Made by a program: the position numbers and the translations under genes
The notes under the pieces: generated by a model
The model's input: only the letters and a program-made list of their open reading frames with translations
The model's database searches: none
Told to the model about the DNA's origin: nothing
Shown: piece after piece, positions 35,748 to 44,950 of the stretch
Layout: each line of letters starts with the position of its first letter
Numbering within the stretch: the stretch's first letter is position 1
Assembly (NCBI GenBank): GCA_018262715.1
Contig: JADFDS010000039.1
Location: 1-64,000, forward strand
From: Bacteroidota bacterium
Lineage (GTDB): Bacteria > Bacteroidota > Bacteroidia > Bacteroidales > VadinHA17
Length of the DNA stretch: 64,000 nt
Direction of reading: 5' to 3'

Positions 35748-37676
35748 ATGAAGAAACTGACACTGCTTTTTTCCGCCCTGGTGATGCTGATGACGCTTCC
35801 GGCCAACGGGCAGACCAATGATTTTTATGATGATGCGCCCACAATGCAGCTGAAGGGCGCCAAAAAGATCCTTGTCACCGGCGAGATTGAGAAGGATGTG
35901 ACAGTTGACCTGTCACGCCTGCAGAAACACACCATCACTGTAAAGGAGACAACAATCACTGACGGAAATGTCGGCTTCACAGGAGCATACCGTTATGACG
36001 GCTATTCAGTATATGATATTCTTGACAGGGCAGTCCTGAAGAAAAAGAACGAAGCAGAATTCCCTCCGATCATTGACCTCTATGTTGAGATCACCAATGA
36101 CAGGGGCGAAACCGCAGTATTCTCATGGGGAGAAATCTACTACCCGGTAAACATGCACCGGCTGATGATTGCCACTTCCGTTGCCCGCATCGTGCCCTCC
36201 AAGGCAAAGGACCTATGGCCATTGCCAGCAGAAACGAAGGTTGTGGCCGGCAATGACCTGGTCACATCACGCAATATCAGCAACCCGGTGAAAATCACCG
36301 TGAAGTCACTCAACAGCAAGTATCCCATTAACAAGGGGATGAACCCGATGTTTTCAGAGACAATGAAGCTATGCGTCAACGGAAAGCAGCGTGCCATACT
36401 GTCTGAGCTTCCCGAAGGCATGGACAGTGAGACCTATCATACAGTGTTCTACGGACGCGGGATGGGCATTCACGGTACCACACCCTTTACCGGTGCAATG
36501 CTGAATGAACTGATCAGGGATTATTACAGGCTCTCTCCCGAAGCGCTTCAGAAGGGGATGGTGGTCATCGCCGGCCTCGACGGTTACCGTGCGGCATTCA
36601 CTCTGAGCGAGATAGTTAACCGTAATGACCAGCAGGAGGTGCTGATCATTGACCGTGATAACTACGAGGGTGCCGGCCGCTTCTCCATCTTCCCGGCATG
36701 CGATTTCTTCTCTGACCGCGCCATCAAGGCAGTGATGGAGGTCAATCTTCTTTTGCCGACAGCAGGGTCTCCGTGGGCCATTGTGGTGCATGGCGGCGCC
36801 GGCGCCATTACCCGTGACCGGATGAATGCCGAGGCAGAGGCTGAATACCGCAGGGCGCTGCAGGCAGTAATCGACAGCGGCGCCGCTGTGCTCAGCGCCG
36901 GCGGCTCGGCCCTCGACGCCGTCGAGCGTGCCATCCGGATGATGGAAGACTCACCTCTCTTCAACGCGGGCAAGGGCGCTGTATTCACCCACGAGGGCCG
37001 GAATGAACTCGACGCCTCCGTCATGGACGGAAGCAACCTCGCCGCCGGCGCCGTAGCCGGAGTCACAGACATCCGCAACCCCATCACCGCCGCACGCACT
37101 GTAATGGAGAAATCACCACACGTCATGCTGACAGGCAGGGGAGCATCTGAATTTGCAGCTGAACAGGGCCTCGAGATAGTCGACCCATTATACTTCCGCG
37201 AGGAATCACGATTCAGGGAACTGCAACGCGCTCTTGAAAGAGAAAAACACGGCACTGTGGGCTGCGTGGCCCTTGACATGAACGGCGACCTGGCAGCAGG
37301 CACTTCCACAGGGGGTATGACAAACAAAAGATATAACCGCGTCGGAGATGCACCGGTGATTGGAGCAGGAACCTATGCCAGCAACGCCACATGCGCCGTA
37401 TCCGCAACAGGCCACGGTGAGTTCTTTATCAGGTATACCGTTGCCCATGATATCTCTGCACTGATGCAGTACAGGGGCCTCTCGCTCGATGAAGCAGCCC
37501 GCGAGGTGATCAAAAACAAACTGGTGAAGGCCGGCGGAACTGGAGGAATCATCTCTGTCGACGGCAAGGGCAACATAAGCATGCCATTCAATACCGGAGG
37601 AATGTATCGCGGGTATAAGAATTCAGATGGCGAAAAGGGCGTCTTCATTTTCGCCGACGAACCTGACAGGCTTTAA
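35748..37676 (+). CDS. Fusion of a molybdopterin-oxidoreductase-like domain to isoaspartyl peptidase/L-asparaginase
   Basis: 642 residues with a signal peptide (LTLLFSALVMLMTLPANGQ). Residues about 30-330 resemble the fold of molybdopterin-dependent oxidoreductases of the sulfite-oxidase type (ILVTGEIEKDVTVDLSRL, FTGAYRYDGYSVYDILDRA), but I see no cofactor-ligand Cys in the expected place. From residue 341 (WAIVVHGGAGAITRDRM) it is a complete plant-type asparaginase/isoaspartyl dipeptidase: GGSALDAVERAIRMMEDSPLFNAGKG, the autocleavage Gly-Thr at 502/503 (HGTVGCVALD) and STGGMTNKRYNRVGDAP. The C-terminal part would make an Ntn-hydrolase that processes beta-aspartyl peptides. The two parts are normally separate proteins. 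No stop or frameshift separates them here. Confidence 0.8.
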   Translation: MKKLTLLFSALVMLMTLPANGQTNDFYDDAPTMQLKGAKKILVTGEIEKDVTVDLSRLQKHTITVKETTITDGNVGFTGAYRYDGYSVYDILDRAVLKKKNEAEFPPIIDLYVEITNDRGETAVFSWGEIYYPVNMHRLMIATSVARIVPSKAKDLWPLPAETKVVAGNDLVTSRNISNPVKITVKSLNSKYPINKGMNPMFSETMKLCVNGKQRAILSELPEGMDSETYHTVFYGRGMGIHGTTPFTGAMLNELIRDYYRLSPEALQKGMVVIAGLDGYRAAFTLSEIVNRNDQQEVLIIDRDNYEGAGRFSIFPACDFFSDRAIKAVMEVNLLLPTAGSPWAIVVHGGAGAITRDRMNAEAEAEYRRALQAVIDSGAAVLSAGGSALDAVERAIRMMEDSPLFNAGKGAVFTHEGRNELDASVMDGSNLAAGAVAGVTDIRNPITAARTVMEKSPHVMLTGRGASEFAAEQGLEIVDPLYFREESRFRELQRALEREKHGTVGCVALDMNGDLAAGTSTGGMTNKRYNRVGDAPVIGAGTYASNATCAVSATGHGEFFIRYTVAHDISALMQYRGLSLDEAAREVIKNKLVKAGGTGGIISVDGKGNISMPFNTGGMYRGYKNSDGEKGVFIFADEPDRL

Positions 37677-37689
37677 TGACAAAAAAAAA

Positions 37690-37726
37690 CGCGGCGCCCT
37701 GTCACTGGCGCCGCGATTCTTTTTTG
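37690..37726. terminator. Bidirectional intrinsic terminator
   Basis: cgcggcgcc (37690-37698) and ggcgccgcg (37707-37715) form a perfect 9-bp stem, with an A-run before and attctttttt after. It serves the convergent asparaginase-fusion and DUF4097 genes. Confidence 0.9.
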
Positions 37727-37736
37727 CTGTCCCTGC

Positions 37737-38819
37737 TTAGTTCAGCCTGACTGAACCGTAGGATGTATCGATGGTAACCTCTGATGACGGCGTGCTGCAT
37801 TTGCCCACCTTGCCTGCCATCTCGGTTGATGAGTTGCCAACAATCCGCCTGTCGGCCGAGAAAAGACTGTCATCAAGCTTGATGCTTCCGTATGAGCTTT
37901 TGGCATCGAGCCTGTAGCAGGCCGAAGGATCAATCCCGAGCCTGACGGCACAGTAACCTGCCTTGACCGCTAACCTCTCAAATCCTGCAGGCACATAGTT
38001 AACTGAAAGATTTCCGTATTTTGTCTCCACATCAAGCTTCCTGCTGACCTTGTCAAACCTGAGGTCCGTATAGCCGCCGAGAACCACTATGTTGTTGGCC
38101 TCGCCAACCGAATAACCGTCATACTTGCTGTCGGCTACCAGTGAACTCACCTTTTTGACTGACACCTTTGAGTACTTGCTGTCAACCAGGAGCGCAGTCG
38201 CCCTTTCAACACTGAACATCCCTACATAGCGGGCATTGATCTCAGCCCATCCGAGTTCATAAACAGTGGCCTTGCCGTATGCCACAATCAGGGTATTCAG
38301 TGGCTTGACATTCCCGCGCGTGAGCTTGTCAACTGTCAGATCACCGTACTTGACATTTGCCGTGACAAGCCCTGAAAGCTCATCTATAACCGTGTTGCCA
38401 TACTTGTTGGTGACATCAAAGTTCACCCTGGCCGGCATCTTTATTACATAGTTGATGCTGAAATTGTTGTTTGATCCCTTCCAGCTTATCGATGAGAAGT
38501 CATCGCTGAAGATGGTCTCAGCCTTCAGGTTGCCGCCTTCCTCGGTGAACTCCACCCTGATCATGTCAAGGAGCTTCCTCGCCCTGTCGGCAGATGGATG
38601 TTCAACCTTCACGGTAACATCCACAACAACATTATTCTTGTCCCACGTCTCGGTGACCACAGAACCGAATTTATTGATTACGGTCACTGTCGAGTTGTCA
38701 CCCGGAGTCAACTCCCTGTGGAACTCCTTTTTGACCTCTTCTGCCGAGGCGGACAGGGCTACTGAGCACAGCAACGCTGCGAACAGCGTAACCCGCTGAT
38801 TAGTAAACAACTTCTTCAT
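37737..38819 (-). CDS. Periplasmic DUF4097-type adhesin-like beta-helix protein
   Basis: 360 residues with a signal peptide (TLFAALLCSVALSASA). The rest is a run of beta-strand repeats of the DUF4097/DUF2807 type (INKFGSVVTETWDKNNVVVD, VTNKYGNTVIDELSGLVTAN, VKYGDLTVDKL, SKYSKVSVKKV, TKYGNLSVNYV), which fold as a right-handed beta-helix. The function is unknown. It is the third gene of a sigma factor/regulator/DUF4097 unit on the minus strand and overlaps the preceding gene by 20 bp, so it may be part of, or the output of, an envelope-sensing circuit. Confidence 0.75.
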   Translation of the reverse strand: MKKLFTNQRVTLFAALLCSVALSASAEEVKKEFHRELTPGDNSTVTVINKFGSVVTETWDKNNVVVDVTVKVEHPSADRARKLLDMIRVEFTEEGGNLKAETIFSDDFSSISWKGSNNNFSINYVIKMPARVNFDVTNKYGNTVIDELSGLVTANVKYGDLTVDKLTRGNVKPLNTLIVAYGKATVYELGWAEINARYVGMFSVERATALLVDSKYSKVSVKKVSSLVADSKYDGYSVGEANNIVVLGGYTDLRFDKVSRKLDVETKYGNLSVNYVPAGFERLAVKAGYCAVRLGIDPSACYRLDAKSSYGSIKLDDSLFSADRRIVGNSSTEMAGKVGKCSTPSSEVTIDTSYGSVRLN

Positions 38820-39366
38820 GGCTGACTGGTTTAACGGTTTCTGCTTTTATCTCTTTGAGCTGGTCAAGTATATAACTCATCACTTCTATTTTGGTCTGGT
38901 AATGTTTGATCATGGCATCTATGATCCGCTGGTCATCCGGGTTGGCCCTGAGTTCCTTCTGCAGCTCAACGTAGACCGAATCCATGGAAGCCATCTCAAC
39001 CATCAGTGCCTCTTTCTGTTCAGGATTGGACATGTCGATCAGTGTGAGCTCGTTTTCCATCAGGTTCACCTGCTGCACATAATATTTCTCAACCTCGCGG
39101 TATTCAGGTGAAACCTGGCTGAGTGTCATCTTTGTCTTCAGGTTGGGCCTGACGAAGTGGTCAAAGGTCCACAGTGAGGAAAGTGTCACCAGCAGGGTTA
39201 CCACCGCAGCCTTAAGCAGGTATGGAATGATACTTCTCTTGGCTTTGCCGGCATGAAGCCTCGTAGCCAGCTTGAAGCTGAACCTCTCGAAGTGCCCGTC
39301 TGACGGCTCCCTGTCGTCAAACTCGCTCCTGCTCTTCCTGATTATGTCATCTATCATGTTCATCAT
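38800..39366 (-). CDS. Membrane protein, putative anti-sigma factor
   Basis: 188 residues: a short cytoplasmic N-terminal region (MIDDIIRKSRSEFDDREPSD), one transmembrane helix (YLLKAAVVTLLVTLSSLWTF, about residues 45-65) and a helical, Glu/Met-rich extracytoplasmic part. It has no zinc-binding anti-sigma motif. Its start overlaps the sigma factor stop by 4 bp (39363-39366), and the single-helix layout is that of anti-sigma factors, so that role is inferred from position. I do not recognise the family by sequence. Confidence 0.55.
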   Translation of the reverse strand: MMNMIDDIIRKSRSEFDDREPSDGHFERFSFKLATRLHAGKAKRSIIPYLLKAAVVTLLVTLSSLWTFDHFVRPNLKTKMTLSQVSPEYREVEKYYVQQVNLMENELTLIDMSNPEQKEALMVEMASMDSVYVELQKELRANPDDQRIIDAMIKHYQTKIEVMSYILDQLKEIKAETVKPVSHEEVVY

Positions 39367-39935
39367 TCGTAAATTTTCCTGTTTTTAAGTTCACCCACCA
39401 GCTTCTGCTTTGCCCTTGAGAGTTGTGATCTCGAGGTACTGCTTGAGATGTTGAGCATCTCTGCTATCTCATCGTGGTCATAACCTTCAATGAGATAGAG
39501 AGAGAGTATCACGCGGTATCCTTCCGGCAGCCGCTCAATGGCAGCCTTTACCTCCTCCACCCGCAGTGCCAGATCCTCATGGTAGGCAGTTTCCTCACCG
39601 CTGTCGTCGCGGATCCCTGCGTGACTTTCAATGTCTTCAAAGATCGCCTTCCTTTTCCCCAGGACATCAAGTGATCTGTTGACCACTATCCGCTTCAGCC
39701 AAGCGCCGAAGCTCACCGTCCCCGAGTAGGTGTTTATCTTCTCGAAAGCTGAGAGAAACGCTTCCTGCATCACATCTTCAGCTTCCATCTCATCATTTAC
39801 AATACGCAGGCTGGTGTTGTACATCGCTTTATAGTAAAGCTTGTAAACCTGGAACTGTGCCCGCTGGTCACCTGAGCGACACCCGTCAATCAGGTCCTGG
39901 TGTATGTTCCTGAATGCTGCTTCAACATTTTCCAT
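39363..39935 (-). CDS. ECF-type RNA polymerase sigma factor
   Basis: 190 residues from the ATG at 39935 (a GTG at 39980 would add 15). Region 2 shows FQVYKLYYKAMYNTSLRIV, DEMEAEDVMQEAFLSAFEKI and SFGAWLKRIVVNRSLDVL; region 4 shows AIERLPEGYRVILSLYLIEG and YDHDEIAEMLNISSSTSRSQ, a helix-turn-helix. It would direct RNA polymerase to envelope-related promoters and is probably held by the membrane protein encoded next. A box TACCTTGG (40031-40038, minus strand) is one mismatch from the -7 consensus. The GPP34, repeat and recombinase genes are far away and unrelated. Confidence 0.9.
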   Translation of the reverse strand: MENVEAAFRNIHQDLIDGCRSGDQRAQFQVYKLYYKAMYNTSLRIVNDEMEAEDVMQEAFLSAFEKINTYSGTVSFGAWLKRIVVNRSLDVLGKRKAIFEDIESHAGIRDDSGEETAYHEDLALRVEEVKAAIERLPEGYRVILSLYLIEGYDHDEIAEMLNISSSTSRSQLSRAKQKLVGELKNRKIYE

Positions 39936-40068
39936 CTTTTTCCAAAGATCCGGTTTAAGTATGTTTGACGCCGCACCCACGTATTTGAACTCTTCAATTC
40001 AATGACGGGGGCGATGCCCGAATGCTGCATCCAAGGTAGAAAAAAGCTGTAAGAGGATGAAAATTTTT

Positions 40069-40875
40069 TTATCCCTGTGTTACGGTCCCTGTAACATAGT
40101 CAAGCTCAGACCCGAACAGGCTGTGGGGAATGGAGTAAACCAGCAACAGGATCAGTGCTGCTGCAATGGTATAAGCAGGCCTTGCCTTCTTGCGGTTCAT
40201 GATGACCGCAACCACCCATGCTATAACGGCGATAAGGGTTTTATTGTCGGTCAGGTCCCACCCGAACGGAACTCCGGTCCACAGCTCTCCGAAGGCATAC
40301 TTCTGGACAAGCGGCCCAAGTACCAGTCCTCCTGCAAGGAGCAGCCACAGTGCAAGGCGGCCGTGCTTCCTCTGTGAATCCCTTCCCGCCACAGCAGTGA
40401 TACCCGCAAGATTGGAGAGCAACATTGCAAAAAACATTATCAGGATGTGCGGAATCATGATCACCGCAGGGACATTGCCCTTGAACCTGATAACAACGGG
40501 TTTTTCCCTGAGAAGCGCTGTCTCTGAACCTGATGCACCCCTAAGTACAACGTAATACTCCAGCTTCCCTGCAGCAGGCTGGGAGGGGAGTTCACCGGCA
40601 AGCTTCCCGTTGTCATGCTTCATCACCACGGGTGTCCACTCGTCATTCGTCCTGAACCGGCGGAAATACAAAGTTCCCGACACCTCCTGAGGAACCTCCA
40701 GTTTTATCAGGCAGGGATGGGTGTTCGTCTGACTGCGCTTAAACGCGAAGGAGTATTCGGTTCCGTCAACAGATGCACTGGTCCTGTATGGGTAGGTTGG
40801 ACCGGTCATCCTCTGGTACATCGCGGCAGCGATGGTAATGATTATGGCAATGGTCCAGAAAAGAAAGTTCTTCAT
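40069..40875 (-). CDS. Conserved membrane protein of unknown function
   Basis: 268 residues. One N-terminal helix (FLFWTIAIIITIAAAM) is followed by about 100 residues of extracytoplasmic beta-rich sequence (LYFRRFRTNDEWTPVVMKHD, GKLEYYVVLRG), then four more helices (VPAVIMIPHILIMFFAML, LALWLLLAGGLVLGPL, LIAVIAWVVAVIMN, YTIAAALILLLVYSIP). I do not recognise a named family. It lies 19 bp after the M28-PDZ peptidase gene on the same strand and is probably co-transcribed with it. Confidence 0.7.
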   Translation of the reverse strand: MKNFLFWTIAIIITIAAAMYQRMTGPTYPYRTSASVDGTEYSFAFKRSQTNTHPCLIKLEVPQEVSGTLYFRRFRTNDEWTPVVMKHDNGKLAGELPSQPAAGKLEYYVVLRGASGSETALLREKPVVIRFKGNVPAVIMIPHILIMFFAMLLSNLAGITAVAGRDSQRKHGRLALWLLLAGGLVLGPLVQKYAFGELWTGVPFGWDLTDNKTLIAVIAWVVAVIMNRKKARPAYTIAAALILLLVYSIPHSLFGSELDYVTGTVTQG

Positions 40876-40894
40876 GATGATCGTCGTTATGTTG

Positions 40895-42661
40895 TTATAA
40901 CTGAATTAATAACAGTTCCCTGTTCCCGCTCCTGAGGACTTCCACGGTCACCCTCTGGCCGGGTTTAAGCTGGTTGAGCCTGAACATATAGTCCTCGATA
41001 TTGCTGACCGGTTTGTCATCGATTGACACGATGATGTCACCCTTCTCCATACCTCCCAGCGCCGCGGGTTTCCCGGGAGTTACAAAGTCAGCCCTCAGCC
41101 CGTTTTTGACATTGCCGGCAAAGTCCGGCATGATCCCCAGGGTGACTCCTCTGCGGCGACCCATCGGACTCGTCGGTTCTTTGGGACCTGCCTCGGTAAA
41201 GGCCAGTCTGGCAGATCTGCCGGCAACGGCATTGACTATTCCGAACAGTAGATCACCGGTTTTGATCATCCCTTCATAATTGAGCTTGTCAGGGGTATCC
41301 ATCGGGGTGTGATAATCAAGATGGGCTCCGGTGGTGATTGAGAGGACAGGAATATTCCTGCCGTAGAAGGCTGAGTGGTCAGACGGACCGTACCCTTCAG
41401 AGGTAAAGGCGAGACTCAGCGCGGTGGTGTCAGCATACGCCAGCACCGTGTCACGCAGCCCGGCGGCAGTGCCTATCCCCGCTACCTGCAGGCCGTTCCC
41501 TTCCTTCATCCGGCCTACCATGTCAAGGTTGATCATCAGGTTAACGGCCGCGGGCGAAATGCCGGAGTTCTCAACGAAATGCTTTGATCCCAGCAGCCCC
41601 ATCTCTTCACCGGAGAAAGCCACGAAGAGAATGCTTCTTGCCGGACGCTGCTTCATGGCGGCGAGCCTTTCTGCAAGCTCAATCATAAGTGCCACGCCGG
41701 AGGCATTGTCATCAGCGCCGTAATGCACGGCGACAGTGTCAGGTGTCCTGCTTGACGATCCCGGTCCTCCCATGCCCAGATGGTCATAGTGAGCACCTAT
41801 TATCACATACTCCTCAGGAGCCGATGCTCCCCTGAGCATCATCACCACGTTTGAAGTGACAGCCTCTTTCTTTATTATCTGCGCCCTGGCGTCTACAATG
41901 GAAGCAGTCACCATTGAGGCGGATGAACCCGGCCCGGCCGCCCTTTCCTCAAGTCCGTTGACGGTGACTGAAGTGGTGGCAAGGATGGCATCAGCCACGT
42001 TTCGTTTTACCTGGAATACGGGAATGCCGGAAGTGGACTCGTTTCGTGAAGGTTTGTCAAGATTGTCTGCAACATCCCACTTTTCTCCCGACACCAGCAA
42101 AACGCCTTTGGCGCCTTTTTCCCTGGCATTAAGTACTTTAATCCTGTCAGAGCTGAGTGACGCATAGCCTGCGTCTGATGGGTTTGACTCGGGGTAACCA
42201 CGAAGAATCAGAGCCCATTTCCCAGACACATCCGTTCCTGCAAAGTCATTGCGGCTCAGGGTATCTCCTGATGGGGTAAGTCCGTAGCCGCAGAAGATCA
42301 CGGGTGCATTAAGCTCTGAATCCGATGTCAGTGCAAGCGGAATGAAGTCGGTACCTGCAAGATAGTCTGTTCCGTTGACTGATAATCTGTTGCCTGTTCC
42401 TGCTTCAACCGAAACACTCACCCTGAAGGGCTGAAGTCCTGATTCAGTAAACGGCCCGGTGCCCGCCTTCCCGAGTTCTCTTTTTATGAACATTGCGGCA
42501 AGTGAGTCACCTCCGGTTCCTGTCCCCCTTCCCGCAAAGCGGTCAGATGCAAGTTCTCCGGCGAGCCATCCCAGCTCGTCAGTGGTAATGGCCGCTTTCC
42601 TGCCCGTGCCGGCGCATGCGGTCATGATCAATGCGGTAAATATGATGATTCCGGTTCTCAT
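40895..42661 (-). CDS. M28-family zinc peptidase with PA and PDZ domains, lipoprotein
   Basis: 588 residues. Lipoprotein signal (GIIIFTALIMTACAGTG). The order is: an N-terminal helix (TTDELGWLAGELASDRFAGR), a PA-type insert (about 130-245), the M28 catalytic domain and a C-terminal PDZ domain (about 500-588: GVTLGIMPDF, GDIIVSIDDKPVSNIEDYM). Zinc ligands and base are present: GAHYDHLG, YGADDNASG, SGEEMGLLGS, NLDMVGRM and PSDHSAFYG. It is an envelope-anchored aminopeptidase; the PDZ domain may guide substrate C termini. It is followed by a membrane protein of unknown function 19 bp away. Confidence 0.92.
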   Translation of the reverse strand: MRTGIIIFTALIMTACAGTGRKAAITTDELGWLAGELASDRFAGRGTGTGGDSLAAMFIKRELGKAGTGPFTESGLQPFRVSVSVEAGTGNRLSVNGTDYLAGTDFIPLALTSDSELNAPVIFCGYGLTPSGDTLSRNDFAGTDVSGKWALILRGYPESNPSDAGYASLSSDRIKVLNAREKGAKGVLLVSGEKWDVADNLDKPSRNESTSGIPVFQVKRNVADAILATTSVTVNGLEERAAGPGSSASMVTASIVDARAQIIKKEAVTSNVVMMLRGASAPEEYVIIGAHYDHLGMGGPGSSSRTPDTVAVHYGADDNASGVALMIELAERLAAMKQRPARSILFVAFSGEEMGLLGSKHFVENSGISPAAVNLMINLDMVGRMKEGNGLQVAGIGTAAGLRDTVLAYADTTALSLAFTSEGYGPSDHSAFYGRNIPVLSITTGAHLDYHTPMDTPDKLNYEGMIKTGDLLFGIVNAVAGRSARLAFTEAGPKEPTSPMGRRRGVTLGIMPDFAGNVKNGLRADFVTPGKPAALGGMEKGDIIVSIDDKPVSNIEDYMFRLNQLKPGQRVTVEVLRSGNRELLLIQL

Positions 42662-42827
42662 AGTCTCAGATGTCGTGCCGACAAAAATAGCAATCTTTTA
42701 ATACCACCGGATGGTGATATTTGCAACAACCGAAGTAAGCCGGAGTACCCCGGAGTGAATTAAAGTGCACCTGGGCGGCCAGAATCAGCCGGCCCGCTCA
42801 GGAATCCGGAAACCGCAAACCCCTTTC

Positions 42828-44039
42828 TCAGGCAAACAGAAGGATTGCCTTCTTTATGAGTGATATGGCATCACGCAGCTGCTCCTCGGTAATGACGAGG
42901 GGAGGAGCAAAGCGGATGATATGTCCGTGTGTCGGTTTTGCCAGTACACCGAGTTCTTTCATGGCAAGGCATACATCCCATGCCTCCTTGCCGTTCTTCG
43001 GCCTGATGACGATGGCATTCAGCAGACCTTTGCCGCGTACCAGCTCAATCATGTCTGACTTCACAGCCCTCATCTCGTCGCGGAAAATCTTTCCGAGCCT
43101 TTCAGCTTTTTCTGCAAGTTTCTCCTCCTTAATGACCTCCAGGGCAGCAATTCCGACCTTGCATGCCAGCGGATTGCCTCCGAAGGTGGAACCGTGCTCA
43201 CCCGGCTTTATGGTCATCATTATCTCATCATCGGCCAGTACGGCAGATACCGGAAGAACACCACCGGAGAGTGCCTTGCCCAGGATCAGAATGTCAGGCC
43301 TGACACCCTCATGGTCACATGCCAGGAGCTTGCCCGTACGGGCTATGCCGGTCTGGACCTCGTCTGCTATGAACAGTACATTGTGTTTTTTGCAGAGATC
43401 ATATGACTTTTTGATATATCCCTCGTCAGGAACAAAGACACCTGCTTCGCCCTGAATGGGCTCAACAAGGAAGCCTGCAACATCAGGGTCAGCCAGCGCC
43501 TTCTCAAGGGCAGGAATATCATTGTAGGAGATGGTTATGAAACCCGGTGTGAACGGACCGTAATCCTTACGCGCATCAGGGTCAGTTGACATGGAAACGA
43601 TGGTGATGGTGCGGCCGTGGAAGTTGCCTTCACAGACGATTATCTTTGCCTGGTTCTCCTTTATTCCCTTCACGAGATAAGCCCATTTGCGGCAGAGCTT
43701 AAGAGCGGTCTCGTCGCCCTCGGCGCCTGTATTCATCGGCAGGACCTTGTCATAGCCGAAATACTTCGTAACATACTCCTCATACTCACCGAGCACTGAA
43801 TTGTAGAATGCCCTGGACGTCAGGGTGAGCTTTGCTGCCTGTTCGGTCAGGGCACCGATGATCTTCGGGTGGCAGTGCCCCTGGTTAACTGCAGAGTATG
43901 CCGAGAGAAAGTCATAGTAACGCTTCCCTTCCACGTCCCAGACAAATGGTCCTTCACCTCTGTCAAGCACTACCGGCAGGGGATGATAGTTATGCGCTCC
44001 GTACTTCTCTTCTCTTTCAATGTAATCATGAGGTTTCAT
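42828..44039 (-). CDS. rocD: Ornithine aminotransferase
   Basis: 403 residues from the ATG at 44039; an upstream in-frame ATG (44105) would add 22 residues rich in Lys/Arg that do not fit the family. Class III PLP enzyme: [74 protein letters not shown] and the PLP-binding Lys in [19 protein letters not shown]. The [10 protein letters not shown] motif and length mark ornithine delta-aminotransferase, which converts ornithine and 2-oxoglutarate to glutamate semialdehyde. No other arginine or proline genes are adjacent. Confidence 0.93.
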   Translation of the reverse strand: MKPHDYIEREEKYGAHNYHPLPVVLDRGEGPFVWDVEGKRYYDFLSAYSAVNQGHCHPKIIGALTEQAAKLTLTSRAFYNSVLGEYEEYVTKYFGYDKVLPMNTGAEGDETALKLCRKWAYLVKGIKENQAKIIVCEGNFHGRTITIVSMSTDPDARKDYGPFTPGFITISYNDIPALEKALADPDVAGFLVEPIQGEAGVFVPDEGYIKKSYDLCKKHNVLFIADEVQTGIARTGKLLACDHEGVRPDILILGKALSGGVLPVSAVLADDEIMMTIKPGEHGSTFGGNPLACKVGIAALEVIKEEKLAEKAERLGKIFRDEMRAVKSDMIELVRGKGLLNAIVIRPKNGKEAWDVCLAMKELGVLAKPTHGHIIRFAPPLVITEEQLRDAISLIKKAILLFA

Positions 44040-44109
44040 AGCTCTCTGTTTTATTTTATTGTGTTGTGTTCTGATGTGGGCAATGATACGAACCTTTTTC
44101 GACAAAAAG

Positions 44110-44223
44110 AAAGAGAGGAATCAGCTTTCTTCTTCGGCCGGCTGGTCCGGTCGCTTTTGCCTGGTGAAAAGAGAAAATCAGCCCTCTTCTTCACCCAACA
44201 GATCCGGTCGCTTCTCCCGGGTG
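44110..44223. repeat. 57-bp duplication of the 3' end of trmD
   Basis: Two diverged copies (44110-44166 and 44167-44223). The right copy contains the trmD coding end and stop on the minus strand. The left copy repeats it just downstream: residues [11 protein letters not shown]-stop in the gene correspond to KRPDQPAEEES-stop in the copy. Both carry TGA. The copies are roughly 70-75% alike by eye, so this duplication is older than the one at GPP34. Confidence 0.8.
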
Positions 44224-44864
44224 ATTCGGAGTGATTGTTCAAATCGCCATCTTTCTATTTCAGGAGTGTTGCCACCGGTAAGAATGTCAGGCACTTTCCA
44301 GCCCATGAACTCAGCCGGCCTGGTGTACTGAGGCGGTGCTAGCAATCCGTCCTGGAAAGAATCGGAGAGGGCTGATTCAGCATCGGAAATGGCTCCGGGC
44401 AAAAGCCTGACGACAGCATCGGTGATGACAGCAGCAGGCAGTTCGCCTCCGGTAAGGACATAATCACCGATTGATATCTCACGCGTTATGAGATGGTCCC
44501 TGATACGCTGGTCAATGCCCTTGTAATGGCCGGCAAGGATGATAATGTTCTCCTTCATTGAAAGTTCGTTTGCCATTGCCTGGGTGAATCCTGCACCGTC
44601 AGGGGAGGTGTATATTACCTCATCATAATGACGCTCCGATTTCAGACGGGTAATGCAATTGTATACCGGCTCAATCATCATCACCATCCCGGCGCCGCCT
44701 CCAAATGGATAGTCGTCAACACTCCGGTGTTTGTCAGTGGAATAGTCTCGCAGGTCGATGATGTTTATCTCTGCGATGCCCTTCTGACGTGCCCTGCGGA
44801 TGATTGACTCATCGAACGGACTGCGCAGAAGCCCAGGAAGTACCGTTATTATATCAATTCGCAT
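44178..44864 (-). CDS. trmD: tRNA (guanine37-N1)-methyltransferase
   Basis: 228 residues. TrmD of the SPOUT superfamily, which methylates G37 of tRNAs to prevent frameshifting. It shows [13 protein letters not shown], the [16 protein letters not shown] loop, [14 protein letters not shown] and the knot motif [20 protein letters not shown], then the C-terminal [20 protein letters not shown]. All SAM and tRNA contacts I can recognise are in place. The last residues are acidic (LLGEEEG) and lie within a 57-bp duplication. It is separate from its frequent partners rimM, rpsP and rplS. Confidence 0.96.
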   Translation of the reverse strand: MRIDIITVLPGLLRSPFDESIIRRARQKGIAEINIIDLRDYSTDKHRSVDDYPFGGGAGMVMMIEPVYNCITRLKSERHYDEVIYTSPDGAGFTQAMANELSMKENIIILAGHYKGIDQRIRDHLITREISIGDYVLTGGELPAAVITDAVVRLLPGAISDAESALSDSFQDGLLAPPQYTRPAEFMGWKVPDILTGGNTPEIERWRFEQSLRITREKRPDLLGEEEG

Positions 44865-44901
44865 AAAAATCCCGTTTGGTAAATCTAATATTGTTTTTTC
44901 G

Positions 44902-44909
44902 TATATTTG
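44902..44909 (+). promoter_or_regulatory. Bacteroidota-type -7 box for yegP
   Basis: TATATTTG matches TAnnTTTG. A TTTG at 44875-44878 could be the -33 box, but the 23-bp spacer is long. The ATG is 41 bp downstream. Confidence 0.55.
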
Positions 44910-44950
44910 AAAACGACAAGTCGAAATTAACCATTTAAAAAATTTAGAAC

